A DNA stretch of 64,000 bases, from NCBI GenBank assembly GCA_022316685.1, contig JAKJHU010000030.1, positions 14,650,018 through 14,714,017 of the forward strand. Direction: 5' to 3'. Below are positions 51,676 to 64,000 of this stretch, piece after piece (the stretch's first letter is position 1; each line of letters opens with the position of its first letter). Position numbers and translations under genes: made by a program. The DNA is from Progne subis subis (lineage: Eukaryota > Chordata > Aves > Passeriformes > Hirundinidae). The notes below the pieces were generated by a model. That model was not told the DNA's origin, made no database searches, and worked only from the letters and a program-made list of their open reading frames with translations.

Positions 51676-54600
51676 GACTACAATAAACATTTGTGATTCA
51701 CTTCATTGCTGTGAGGAAAAACACAGTAAAGATTTTAGGTGTTAAGGGGTCCTTTTATTTCTAAGTAAAGTAAAATATCAGAACTTGTAATGATCTTGTA
51801 TGTGTTACATAGGTTTATTGTTATATATGTAGTGTATTACTGTATCTCATCGGTTCTAGAGAATTTACTCAGCATACTAACATCAGAGACAGCCAATTGA
51901 ACAACTGTGGGATTGATTCACTTCATCTATTTCTGTATCATAAGGGCTGCTGAATATGGGAACTTTCTATTGCCCGATGAGCACAGTTGGTTGCCTGTGC
52001 AGATAGGCTGCTACTACACAATATTCCTTGAGTGCCAGCATGGACTAGTTAGGAGGGATACTCCTGTCTGGTTGTTGGGACACTCCCCTCTGGAGTGGGA
52101 CAGTTAATCTGCAGTTTCTGTCACTCTGAAACAGCGTCACCAGAAGAAACTGAGGATTCCTGATAACTGGTGCACACAACCCTCCCGAGAGGGGACAGCT
52201 GGATTTAACCAGATACTCCTGTGTAAAAGGTCTGGTGTATCCATGTTTGGATGAAATGGCAACTCTTTCTGCTTGATGCTGATGTAGCAGGCACTCTGAG
52301 GGAATGAAGATGTTGTTACTTACTAGTTCTGAGTGATGTTAAGGCTGGTTTAGACAGTGCAGAGCAGCAGCTCAGCTCTTTGCAGCTGCCAATGCACTGA
52401 GTTAGACATAGCAGATGTGAGAATGTAAAGATCCACATTTCAGATGAACGGGTAGTGTTAAGCACTTCTTACCCTTCAAGTGGTTGAATCTCATAGACAC
52501 AGAGTTCCTGTGCATTGCTCAACAGGCCCTTTAAGTTGTTACAGAACATGAGGTTCTCATCCCTCCCTACTTGAGTATGTCATTTGATTTAACCTCAGCT
52601 GGTTTCCGGTGCCTGAAATCTGTGACACACTGCCTTTAGTGGGGGTCAAGACACAAGAGTCTGGTTTAATCTAGTTTCAGCATCAAGGCTGTTAAGAAAA
52701 TAGTCACAACCATTCTTCAGAATATGCAAGTTTAAAAAAAAATCAATGTGAAGAGTTAGTCCTCTTTCTCTGTAATCATTCTGAACAGGTGCTTAATTTT
52801 ACATGTAGCAGGCTGTGTGTGTGTGATTATAGCTTTTCTATAATTAAGCACCTTTTTGTGGCTCTTGTAAAAAGTCATTCCAGAGGGATCAATAGAAGCC
52901 AGAGAATTAGTCAATTCAGTGCTGAGGATGATGATAGTGTGGTGCTGTCTCTCTAGCCCATCAAGTCTGGGGGCATTTCATCGCCTTTCAGGTGGCATGG
53001 TATCAGAAGGAAAGAATTCAGGAATACATCAAGTGCTCTTTTAGGGTCTGAAATACAAAGATAAGCTACTCACTTCACTGTAATTATCAGAAACCAGCTC
53101 TTTTCTGATGCTGATTTGTCCTAGTGTCTCATCAGAGGGTCTGACTTCCCACCCCTCTTTGGTCCTTTCTCCAGGTAACCCTAGTCCTGACTATTTTGTG
53201 GAACTTGCTGTGTTTAACCTCTGCTGTCAACCCATATTTGATGCATGAAGTGGCCCCACCAGTGTGTTCTCCCCACTGAACACCACAGTAAGTCGCAGAC
53301 AGAAAAGCAAAGTTTGCTGAGAGCCACTTTGCCATGTACCTGCAGAAGTACAGGTTTTGCTTGTACCTACAAGCAAAGAACTTCCACTGTAAATCTGATG
53401 GCAAGGAGGCAACTTCATTGCCAGACATCACTAATTGTCAGCTCTGTGACCAGTGATGTATTTAAACACCTAAGATTCAAGCAACTTCATACCACAGCCA
53501 TACATACATGTGTGGGCTACATTGTATGGCAGAGCACAACTGCTGGTCCTCAGGTGCAGCTCCAGTGCAGCCACCCAGCTGAAGTGGTTTTTAGGGAGAG
53601 CCTCACTCCTTGATGCAGGGGAACTGGGCTCATGCCACTGAGAGATAGGGAATGATAGGAAAGCATTGATGGCTGATTGTCTGAGGTGCACTGGCACAAC
53701 AGGATCAGCCTGTGCTCACTTATACTCCATGCTGCCCATAGCCCTTGAAACTTCTAATCTTTACTCTGTCTAGATGCTGTCCCACTGTGTCCAGGATAAA
53801 GATGTGCTGCTTAGGCACTTTCGCTACAATGATTTCCTAGTGCAGCTTAGCTTTCCATTCTCTTTCAGCCTTCTTTACCTTGTCCTTTTCCACAATGATG
53901 TCTTTTTGTTGTCCGGTTATTACAGTTTTTATGAGTTTAGAGCCCTTAAGTGATGGCTTTTTGGACTAGGTGATCCTTGAGTCAGGCATTGAAGAAAGTG
54001 AGGAGAAACCTTCCTGCTTTCAGGTCAGTTACTCACAATCCCACTGTCTCCCAACTACTGTATTCTGTTGATCAGGAAATTCTCCAAGCCTTTTATTTCT
54101 AGACATCACAGGGCAAGATTCTGATAGCCTTATAATGGGGGCATATCCCATCTCACAGGTGGTTCCTCCCACCAGCAGCCTATTGCAGCAAGTAAGCTGC
54201 AGCATGAGATGGAACACCCACATCTCTCCTGCCTTTTTCTCTTCTTTGCTGCTGCTTTTTACCTAAGAATATGGTTTATTTGATAACTAACCTCTTTTAA
54301 TTCAGCTGTTTGTGACTTTAGAAAAACAGACACTTTTTTTTCTGGCATGCATTTGCTTGGTCAGCGCATTTTTGCAAACTTGAATGTGACCAGGTCTGTC
54401 TTGAGAAAATCCCATTTCTCAGTTGGCCAGCAGAGAGAGCAGTCAGCATTCAGTGGATGTGCAGGTCAGGACACGCACAGTGGTGGTCCCCTGCGCACTC
54501 AGCCCTGCCAGTAGCTGTTACAGTTAAACATGAGTCATTCTGACAGCATTGCAGAGGTGATTTGTATCTTGCAAGGTTGTGGCTGAAGGCTGAGGTATTG

Positions 54601-57581
54601 CCCTCAACTTGCCTGAGCCTGTAATGTCAGTGCAAGCCCTTCCTGCACACAGGGGCTGTATGGCAGCATGGTCACGCCATGTGCCAGTTTGGGGGATCTG
54701 GTCAGCAGTTACAGTCCCTACCAAAATGGGGCTGGAACCTTAGGGTGTCAGACCAATTGGTTTGCTATCAGTTTATATTTAGATACCTGGCGGTGCTGCA
54801 ATCTGATCTGGCCTATTCAGGTAGCAAAAGGGGCAATGGGATGCATTTGAATCAAATTCTGGGATGAGCTCCTTGGTCAGGACATTTTGACATGTGTGGC
54901 CTGCTCTCCTCATACCCTCATTGTCCAGCCAGAGCCCCATGCATGCTCTGAAGCACCATTGCTCTCCCAAGTTTCTGCTGTAAAATGGCAGTCTCTGGTT
55001 GGTTGGGTTTTCCTTGTTGGAATGAGTTTGGCCCAAATTTTCTCATTTTTCCCATTTTTTCCCCCTACCTTTTTTAGGAAAAAGGGTTGTAGACTAAATG
55101 ACTTGAGAAAACTGTACCAGGGAGTAAGAATGAGGTGTGAAAATACCACCATGTCTCTACAGTAGTCACAGTTAGCTTGCACTGGGTGTCCTGCAGAACC
55201 GAGACACTGTCCCTGACTCAGGTGGTGGCCATCCCCCACACCTGGCATGAGCCCACACTGCTGGAGGGGAGGACCTGCAGAGCATCACTTCACGTGTCAC
55301 CCAGCAGAGCAGATGCCTCCAGGTTTGGTGGAGTTGCCCTCCTATGACACCGGATTCACAGTCTTGGAGAATCTCATCTCCTCTTGAGGCGAAACCTGTC
55401 TGGACATTTATCTCTCTTCATGTAATTACCTTCTCAGAAATTTGAGGGAGAGAATGTTGGTGATTTTCTTCTGCCTTCTGGCTTCCTCCTTATGCAGGAC
55501 TTGGCCCAGTTGAGGCCAAGGTTGATGAAGAACACCTGAGGAGGGAGTATCTGGAGACATCTGCCCAGGTTTGTGCGCACTTCCCTGTGGAGCTCACCTC
55601 TTTTCGTTTATGATCATGGAGTCAGAAGTGAAGTATCCTATCAAAATGCAGCCTTTCAGCAAGTTAAATGCAGCTGCAGTAGTGGTTCTGGAAAACCTCT
55701 TCAGTTTGACCTAAGATAAACAAATATGGTTGTTTAAGTATCCTCAATGTTTCCTTATACTTACAGTAGGAAATACCTAGGATACTGAGGGCAGTTAAAA
55801 CAAATCGTACTTAGTTTTCTAAGGCTTCTGGCAAGTCCCTGAGTTTCTGAGCGAGCTAAGCCACTTCCTAGGCATGAGGTGAACCAAGCTTCATTTTATA
55901 GTCATTAAAAATAAGCATTAAGGACCCAAGCTGTGAACTACTGCTCACAAAGTCCAACTGAAGTGACATTATTCGCCTGATACTCATGATGAATGTCTGC
56001 TCCCTGCTCTGGAAAATGAGCAGGATGTTTCCAGTGCGCTAGATTCCTGACATTATATTACTTAAAAGCAGGAAATGCTCATTTTGCTTGGTTCAGCATC
56101 ATACCAGCCTTCCCATGCAAGGCTATATCTGGAACCCAAACACTGCAATAAGACAGGAATCATTATATGTTATTTTTCTTCAAACAGCCTACACAGTAAG
56201 AAGATGGTAGTTATCTCAGCCTTCCCTTCTTTTTAGCCTGCAATTGTGGTGGCGTGCTTCCCCCCGTCTCAGCTTGGCTGCTGAAATGGCAGCGCACCAG
56301 CTCCACGCTTGGAGCCATCCCGAGAAAATGTTCTGCTGCGGCTTTTAACCATTTAGCTGTAAAGCTCCCGCCGCTTCCACCTAGCAGTTCCAACTGCTGG
56401 GATGAAGCAAGTCTTGCCAGTCCTTGTTTATAGCAAGCGTAATCAGTTCCACTATTTATACTGTACTCATCACAGAGTACTTTGCTGTATGAAATGGGCA
56501 CAGTTATATTTATACCAGTACAAAAACAAAGTCATCTCAAGTCAAGGAGGCAACAGTCAGAGTAATTTTTCCTTGCTATGTGATGCTGTTTCTTCAGCTA
56601 TTCAAACTTTTTTCGGGCAGAGTCAATCTCTTTGGAAGAAAATACAACCCACTATGTCAGGAATCCCACCAATATTTATCTGCACTTGTGTTTTTGTCTT
56701 GCATGAAGGAAACACAACTATATAGTAAAGTAACCTCTACCGGTTGTTACCTCAGTACGAATATGCAGGGCTGCCAGCAAAATCCATGGAGTTGTCTTAG
56801 TGCAGCCAAAAGCAGGGTTCAATCTGCTTTGCCAGAAGTACTAAAAATACCTTTTAATATGCTAAGGTATGTGTCTGGCCAGGAGTTGTTTTCAAATGCA
56901 TTGTCCATAGAGTTCCCATAAAGTAAACAGAGCTCCATACACTCGGTCCTGAGATGCAAAATAACCAGTGCTGTGGGGTCCCGCTGTTCTCCTTGCTGGC
57001 GTCAGCAGCAGGGTGCTCCCCCTGCCTTGTTCCCAGCAGCAGGCTGGGAACAAGGGACTCAGGGGAGATTTGCAGTGCCCTGCCTGCCATATTTATCAGA
57101 GGTCCTTTACAGGGTAGATTGTTTATTTGTCATTCTCATTTAATTTAATTGATAATTATTAAATAAAACACCCCAGGTTAGGTGCTTTTGAAATCTGAAA
57201 GATTAAGTGAGGGACTTTGTTTCCAGCAAAGACCCACACACATTCCCAGCATGGCCTGCTTGCCAGCCTTTCGATGCTCTCATGGTGCATGGAGGTCAGA
57301 TCCACACACAGAGGCAGAGTCTGAGCTGGTGCCAAGGGCTGTGTGAGCAGGGGCAGCCTTCCCAAGGCACAGAGCCTGATGAAACCTGCAGTGTTCTCTG
57401 TGCCTTACTGCTTTGAACTGCTGTGGACATCTGGGGCTGTGGAATGGCTCAGCCTGGCCCTGGCCACACAGGTGCAGGTCCCCAGCCCATGCCAGGGACC
57501 ATGGGGTCCTCTCTGCTCACTGCTTGCAGGGGCAATGCAGACAGTAGAGGTTGCAGGACATTACAACCCCACTCAAGATCA

Positions 57582-57705
57582 TAGAATCATGGAATGGTTT
57601 GGGTTGGAAGGGACCTTAAAGATCATCTAATTCCAACCCCCCTGCTGTGGGAGGGACACCTTCCACTAGACCAGGTTGCTCAGAGCCCCATCCAACCTGG
57701 CAAGG
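57582..57705 (-). mobile_element. CR1 LINE 3' end, antisense, well preserved
   Basis: ATCATAGAATCATGGAATGG, then TTTGGGTTGGAAGGGACCTT and AAAGATCATCTAATTCCAAC are near-consensus antisense CR1 3' sequence. The least diverged CR1 in the window. Confidence 0.88.
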
Positions 57706-60700
57706 GTGCTTGCTGGGCTTCAGACATCCTCAGAAATGGGGATTATTTGTGGTCATTCAAAAAGCAAACACCCTGGTTTAGCATGTGGAGTCCAAAAAAA
57801 GTCACACATGGAGATTGCCCGGTGCTGAGGACACCTGAAGCCTGACACGTGACAGAAGTATACGTGTGGGATCCAAAGGAGGTGTCACCATCTTCACTGA
57901 GACTTGGTCTCCTGTGAGCTGGCATTGTTGTGTCTCACAGCAAGGTCCTCTGCCTGGCCTGCATAGAGCAAAAGAGCCTGCTCCCAAATAGTGTTAGAAC
58001 TGCTCCTGGCTGCTGCTTAATGCCATTGGGAGAGTGCTTCAGGGAGCTCCAGTGCTACGGTCACTGGCATGGCTGGATTAGCAAATGGAAGCTTTGTTTG
58101 AGCTTTCTGTAATAAAATACTATTCTGCTGGGGCACACAGGCTAGCTAGGGTTTCACTGCCCACTTAAGAAAATGAGGGCACAAGGTGATTAAATATTAA
58201 GTGGGATGCAAGATCTCAGTGCATGAAGTTCATCTGGTAACCTGAGGATGGGCTGAAGGTAAATGTGACTTCCTAGATACCTGAGAGACTACTACAGCAA
58301 CCCGTCCTGGCCAGCAAGAGGAACTCTGGGGTTCTTCCATCAGTCTCCAGTGCCAGGAGACTTCAGGGTGACAGATGTGGCTATGGAGAGACACAAAGAT
58401 GAGGATCCTTAGAATACCTGTATCCTTTTCTGTTTAGCTTTCCACCTTTTCTGTAAATCAAACACCATTTCTGGCAGCAGTAGACTGTCAAGCAGGCTAC
58501 ACTGATATCAAGTAGAAGATACTAATGAAAAAAAGCAGAAAAGAGATTTGTGATTCATGCAGAAACTCCCCCCTACCAAAATGAGCCACGTCCTAAAGCC
58601 TCTCCTTCAAGCAAAGCTGCTGCTGCTAAGAAAGTACTGACCTTCCTTACACTGCAGAGCAAGACTTCTGAAAGGCAGCTTTTGCTGTGTGTCCATCTGC
58701 ACGCCCGTGCCCCTGGGGCTCCCCGTGCTCACTTCAGCATTAGCAAAGGGCAGCACTGAACCTGCAACTCCCGTTAGCAGTTGGCTCTTCTTGAGGAGGA
58801 TCCATACCTTGGCTGCTGATACCTGGTCAGGTGCAAGTCCTGCAAGAGCTCCTGCTCCACTCCCTCTCTCCCTCCTGGCACAAGCATGGGCAAGTAAATC
58901 TGGATAAATTGAGGCTCTTTCTGTTCTGAGACCCTTAGTCCAACATTCTACAGCTCTCCTAGTGATTTTAACTTCCATAATCCCCCTTACCCCATCCCTC
59001 TTGGAAGCACCTAAAGATGTTATTTTTTTCTGATACAAGCTGTGCCAAAGCTTGGTTCCTTTCTGAAGACAAACTGGCAGTGGAAACATTGACAGCTATA
59101 GAGGGAAATACTGTATTGCTTAAAGAACTGTATTTAGATTACTCCATTGCGGGGAGAGTTGTTTGTTGGTTGTGGGTTTTGTTTTGTTTTGTTTTTTTCA
59201 TTTTGGATGGTGCTAAAGACGCTGTAAAATTAGCTACAGTATTATTCTGGTGATTTGAACACAGAATGTTCATGTGCCTTCAAAATTAAAAGAAATCACG
59301 ATAAACCTAAGCAAATAAATTGCCTTGAGAGGACTAATCCCTTTCCTCCATGCTCCCAGCAGCCATCAAAGCCGGTGGGGATCCCAGGAGGGCAGGATCG
59401 GGCCGAGCGGCGCGGAGGATCCTTGGGAAGGCTTTGTTGCTCTGCCATAGGGATATTAATATTTCTGGCCTGCTGACAGCGTGTGTGGAGAACGTAAACA
59501 TTTGGCTCCAGCAGAGAGATGCAGCCGAGGCAGGCGAGCTGTGCACACGATGGAAAGGGCGCTTGCAGCAGCACCCTCGGGAGAAGCAGGCACGGGCAGA
59601 GGGCACAGGGACGTGCGGCCATGCGGGGAAGGACAGCGCTTCTGCAGTGGAACAGGCGCTTGCTTGATGCTTCTGCAGCCTTCTGGGCTCCAGGGAGGGC
59701 TCAGAAACCGTGGAAATGCACCACTGGGGTGGGGGCACATTAGGGGGCCGAGGAAAGCGCTCAGAGCGGTAGGGAGGATGCTTGCAGCACCGCTTTTGAC
59801 GGTGGCGTGTTTTGCACCAAAACAGCAGGCATTTTGCAGGGAATGGGGGCAATGAGTGGGTAAAGACCACCCTGGCCTCCGCTTTCCAGCTCTTTCCATG
59901 CAGGCTGGTTGTCCACACTGGTTCAGGCTTAATTCATGCTCTGGGTTCATGACAGCAATTTTTTAAAGCTGGAGCCTTACCCTGTACATCCTCAGCCACG
60001 GCAATATCCCTGTGCTGCTGCCTGGGGCCAATGAGCCCTTGGGCTCTTACTTTCCTGAAGGGCCAAGCAAGGGAATTTTGCATTTTTTTCAGTCTCTAAT
60101 CCAAATAAATGAAAAATAACTTTGTAATTATTTCAAAAATACCTTGAGACCTTAGGCAGCCTGAAGAGAAGGGGTGCAAGGTACTGTTATGCCCAGGGGT
60201 GTTACAGACCTCTCTGACTGGCTCATGGTGCTGTAGGATGGGTGCTGTGTAGTGGCTGCTCTCTTGCAGCTGCCACACGTGCTCGTGCATGTGTGTGAAA
60301 TGGGCTAACTTGGCTTTTCCTTCTTCTGAATGTTCAGCATAAGCAGGGAATAATAAAATGCAATTTTTCCACAGGGACCAGAGAAAACAAATTACTGCCT
60401 GGGTGTAGCTGAGGGCAGAGTCTGGTGCATTATTTTCTATGTAATAATTCCCATGAGGCCTTGTGGAAACCCAACTTTTTTTTTTTTTTTTGTTCTCCTT
60501 TTTCTACTTCCTTAAACTTTCCAAAATACTCTGCTGTAACATAGTTTCCTCAGTCACATGTGTTAGTGAGGAGAGAAAAGGTTAAATTCTCCTTTCCTAC
60601 TATAATGTAATTCATTTCCTGTTTTTCACAGCTGTCTAGACACAGATCTAACGAGCATTAACCCTGAATCCCACCATTGGGTTAAAAATAGAAGCTTTAA

Positions 60701-63344
60701 ATATAAAAGTGTGTGGTGAGAGTTAAGATTGTAGGTTTCTACTACCACCAGGTGAGAACATTTTTAAATGAGAACCATTTAATTAGCTGTAAGTAACAAG
60801 AAAAAAAAAAAACAAAACCAAAAACACAAAAAAACCCCCTTCAGTTTCAGAGGTTTTAAAAGGCTCCTGGTTGCTTTATATATACCAGCAGTAAGACAGG
60901 CCCTCCTGAGCTGTGGCATGGACAGGTTGATTCCCCCTCAGGAGTTATATTTATCTGGATTTACACCTCCAGCTATATTAAAAAAAGAAAGAATACACGC
61001 CACTTCAGTAGGAGAGCTATAAAAAGATTGGGAGAAAGTAATTTAAGAGAGGACCAATGTTGAAAACTGTGGTCAGCTTCTGGTGGGAGACCCATGGACA
61101 AAATGTGCCCCAGGCCCAGCTGAGGAGAGTGCCCCAAACCCCAAAGGAAAAAAGAGATGGCCATGGTACCACGAGACACCTCGTGCTGGGAAGGCAAGGT
61201 CAAAGTATTGGGTCCCAGCCTAGCACAGCACTGGAATGTTTGCAGTCATGGCCAGACCCAGGGGGACTCTCATCAGCTTAGGCTGGATCATGTTTGGGCT
61301 GGAGGCTGGCCCCAGGCTGAGCCAGGCAACTGCCCCCAGCGGGTGTGCAGCCTCCTCTGACACTTCCCACCAGCTGGGTTGCCACACTGGAGTGGGAGGA
61401 AGGAGAAAAAGGGATTTCTGGCTTGGAACATCAGCTAAATCCCTCACAAAAGTGAGAGCTTTGCCTGTGAAGGCAAAGCAAGAAAAAGCAAAACTGTAGC
61501 CCACCCCAGCTTGGCACAGGGTGCAGACGGGGAGTGAGGCAGCTTCTTAGCTGACAGTTTATTACACACACCTTTCACATCAAAGATTACTCACAGAGAC
61601 ATCATATTTTATGTACTTCAAGAATAAAAATAAATGCTGATAAGAATTAGCTTAATCCAATGCTTAAAAGCCCTGCTAAAATAAATCAAAATTCCTGGTG
61701 AGCTGTGACAAAGAGGAACTCTCACTTCCTGCATTGACTGAGTTTCTCTGCCTACAAACACAAATCCCATGGGGTGGTTTGTTTATTTATCCCTTGAAGC
61801 TGGGAGTGGGTGTCGTTCCTGTCCCACCACGCACTGCATGAAAGCAGCAGCACCTTCGGGAGCTCTGGGATGGACCTGGCACCTCAGCTGCAAACCTGTG
61901 TGTGCTGCTGTCTGTATTCAAGGGCTGCTCTGACCAGGACTGAAATTATCCAAGGGAAACATATTAGAAAGACATTTTGTTTGTTTTCAGCTAAAAAGTG
62001 CAGTATACTATGCATGAAGAATGGTGAGGAGTGAACTGGTATCCTTCCAGCTTAGGGAAGGCCTTTGAACCCACATGAGTTATTTATAGAGCCCTTTTGG
62101 AAAACAGCTCTTTCCAATTCTGCAATTTTGATCACAGGAACAGCTCAGGTTTTGTCAAAAATAAAGCAATCCCCTACATGGTTCACTGGGGTTCACCCCT
62201 GTAAAGCAGAGAAGCAGAAATGAGGATTAGGGAAAGATGGGGCAAAGCAGAGTCATAATTTTAAAATTCCTTGTGTAAGAGGTTTTCAAAATGCTTTTTG
62301 GCCAAATTATACGCCTTTAATTAGGCTCTAAGACAGTGAGAGGAGTCCAAGGAAGTATACAGGATGACTTATTGATCAAGTCAGATCCTCATCCATGTTT
62401 CAGAACGCTTCTCCCTCTATCCCTGACTGCACTTTAAAGGGCAGAGGTGGTAGCAGCAGTAACATGAAAATGGGGCCCAACATACTCCTGAAAAGATCGA
62501 GTATTCCCTTTAAAGGATTTAGTCTATTAAAATAAGTAGAGCTTGCTATTTTCAAAATTTTTGAGTAATAAATATGTCTTAACAACAGCTTTCTCTTGTT
62601 TAAAAAGCTTTGTGATCTTTTCCCAGAGACTTGTATCTGGAGGGTGCAACCCTCTAGCTGCAAATCCGAGTCACAGCATTAACTACAGAGACCAAGAAAA
62701 TCACTTAAACATAACTTTATGACAATGCAAATGAAACTGAAAACAAAACATCTGCATTTTGTGCTTATTTCCATAGCTGGCATAGCTTTCATGATGCAAG
62801 TAATCCTGTTTTACCACGATAACTGCTCTTGTTCCAACCAGAAGCACATTTCATTTGCCTTCTCAGCTGGTTTTCTCCAGTTTATTAGGAATCACATTAG
62901 TGGGCTCCTACTCACATTTCCCTCCGAGCAGGAACCTGGGTCAGACTGTTAGTGCCAGGACTGCAAACAAGATGCAATTGTTGCCCACCCCCAAAAAAAG
63001 GTTAAAGAATAATCACTCAGGTAATATGACTAGAAAAAAAATCCCAGTATTTTGTAAGCCAGAAGCTGGAGCTGAAGGTCTCAGATCACGGATCTCATTC
63101 AGGGCAGCAATCACTCCTGCGCTGTGGGCAAGTACAAATTCATGACCATAAGCTCCCTGTGAGCACTGTTGCTGTTAGAAGTGAGGGCTCATTTCCCCTT
63201 GAGATATGATGAAGCAATAGCTCTATCTGGGATGTTCTGCTGGGACAGTGAGCCAAGTTCTGGATGTTCCTGCAGAAGAGTCTTTGCTTACAGTCATCAG
63301 AAGCTCAAGGCTGATAAGGTCACCACCTTGGAAGCAATGAGACA

Positions 63345-64000
63345 ACCAGCTCTGTGGTTCACATTGTTTGAACATTTATTGCAATTCAGTGTCAAAAATG
63401 TTTTACAAAAATACTGCCTGCACAGAACAGCTGTAAAAATCAGTTGAACATGCAAGGAAAGAAGAAAAAAGTGTGCAAATTTATAATGGAAGGATTTTAA
63501 CCACACAATAATATTAAACAGAAGTCTTACGTAAGGGATGCCTTTCACTTCATATCATCTCTAATTACAACTTCAAGGAAAAATAAAGCAGAACACACGC
63601 TTTTTTTCCATATATAACTAGGTATTTATAATTACTGTAGATTAGTTCCTAAAGATGAGCATATTTTCTATTTCAAATTAAAATGTTCTCTTGGTAGCTG
63701 ACATGTTAGCATTCTGTACAGCACAGGACAGCTAAAGAAAGGCAAATTCCTCCCTCAGTTGCCCTCCCAGAAGGAGAGGCAGCAACACTTGGCAAATAAG
63801 AGAGGGAATGTCTCTGGTATCAAGAGTATCTCTATGCTCTTGAGACTGCATATGTCAAGGACAAGATGGATTTGTTCTCCTAGGGCCAGATCCTGCAAAG
63901 CTGATTTGCTACCAACAAAATCACTGTAGCAAGACCCTGGGTAGAAATTAGGTGCTGGTAAAGACTCAGAGGCCAGCAGCCACATGCTGACTGCTTTGTG
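63345..64000 (-). other. Possible 3' UTR end of a minus-strand gene (FBXO32 expected by synteny)
   Basis: A minus-strand AATAAA at 63380-63375, in GCAATAAATG, is followed downstream by a GT-rich patch, and the sequence to its right is AT-rich and repeat-free like a long 3' UTR. FBXO32, minus strand, is the next gene after NTAQ1 in human. No coding sequence is visible, so this is a weak inference. Confidence 0.3.
63375..63380 (-). terminator. Candidate poly(A) signal, minus strand
   Basis: AATAAA on the minus strand with TGTG/GTTGT-containing sequence within the next 40 bases downstream. Compatible with a gene entering from the right edge. Confidence 0.3.

Larger units (their letters stand above)
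50665..63340. other. Intergenic region downstream of NTAQ1
   Basis: No convincing gene. It holds the two CR1 fragments listed, a poly(T) run (about 60476-60491) and a moderately GC-rich patch at 59.35-59.85 kb. Open frames there (for example on both strands of 59.3-59.95 kb) lack splice or homology support. The stretch at 56.21-56.42 kb also stands out from its flanks in composition. Confidence 0.6.

Noticed and set aside
58607..59089. A 160-residue minus-strand frame in the intergenic region
   Set aside because: No homology I recognise and no splice or promoter context; likely chance.
59334..59950. Frames of 164-194 residues on the minus strand near 59.6 kb
   Set aside because: Overlapping frames on both strands in a GC-rich patch, without motif or exon structure.

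Overview
The window is ordinary nuclear DNA from a vertebrate, almost certainly a bird. The evidence is a set of intron-split genes with GT-AG splice sites, many fragments of CR1 retrotransposons (the main avian LINE), compact introns (ATAD2 occupies about 29 kb from start to stop), and a solo LTR resembling an ERVL-type element I know from neoavian birds. The species cannot be fixed from sequence alone. I found no operons, phage, CRISPR or bacterial-type features, and no convincing undescribed system.

Layout. 1-7.1 kb: a CpG island at about 5.74-7.09 kb and the AT-rich sequence below it. I read this as the promoter, first noncoding exon and first intron of ZHX1 on the minus strand; its coding exon would lie left of the window. 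8.66-38.0 kb, minus strand: a complete ATAD2 gene. I resolved 28 coding exons that keep one reading frame throughout and give 1303 residues: an N-terminal basic/acidic region, an active AAA ATPase domain, a degenerate second AAA domain, a bromodomain and a C-terminal tail. 38.0-38.4 kb: a GC-rich bidirectional promoter carrying a two-sided E2F-type site. 38.41-50.52 kb, plus strand: a complete NTAQ1 (WDYHV1) gene, six coding exons and 210 residues with the catalytic Cys-His-Asp triad intact. 50.7-63.3 kb: an intergenic stretch without a recognisable gene. About 63.35-64 kb: possibly the 3' end of the next minus-strand gene, expected to be FBXO32 by synteny (weak).

How the genes relate. The order ZHX1(-), ATAD2(-), NTAQ1(+), then FBXO32(-) is the one known on human chromosome 8q24. 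ATAD2 is a chromatin-bound bromodomain ATPase linked to S phase. NTAQ1 is a cytosolic enzyme of the Arg/N-degron pathway that deamidates N-terminal glutamine. They share a promoter but no known pathway.

The observations most worth a second look are a GC-AG intron in ATAD2, a Val-to-Ala change in the bromodomain RVF shelf, loss of the long acidic tract found in human ATAD2, the E2F palindrome in the shared promoter, a NTAQ1 catalytic cysteine codon split by an intron, and an inverted pair of LTR tails inside NTAQ1 intron 5.
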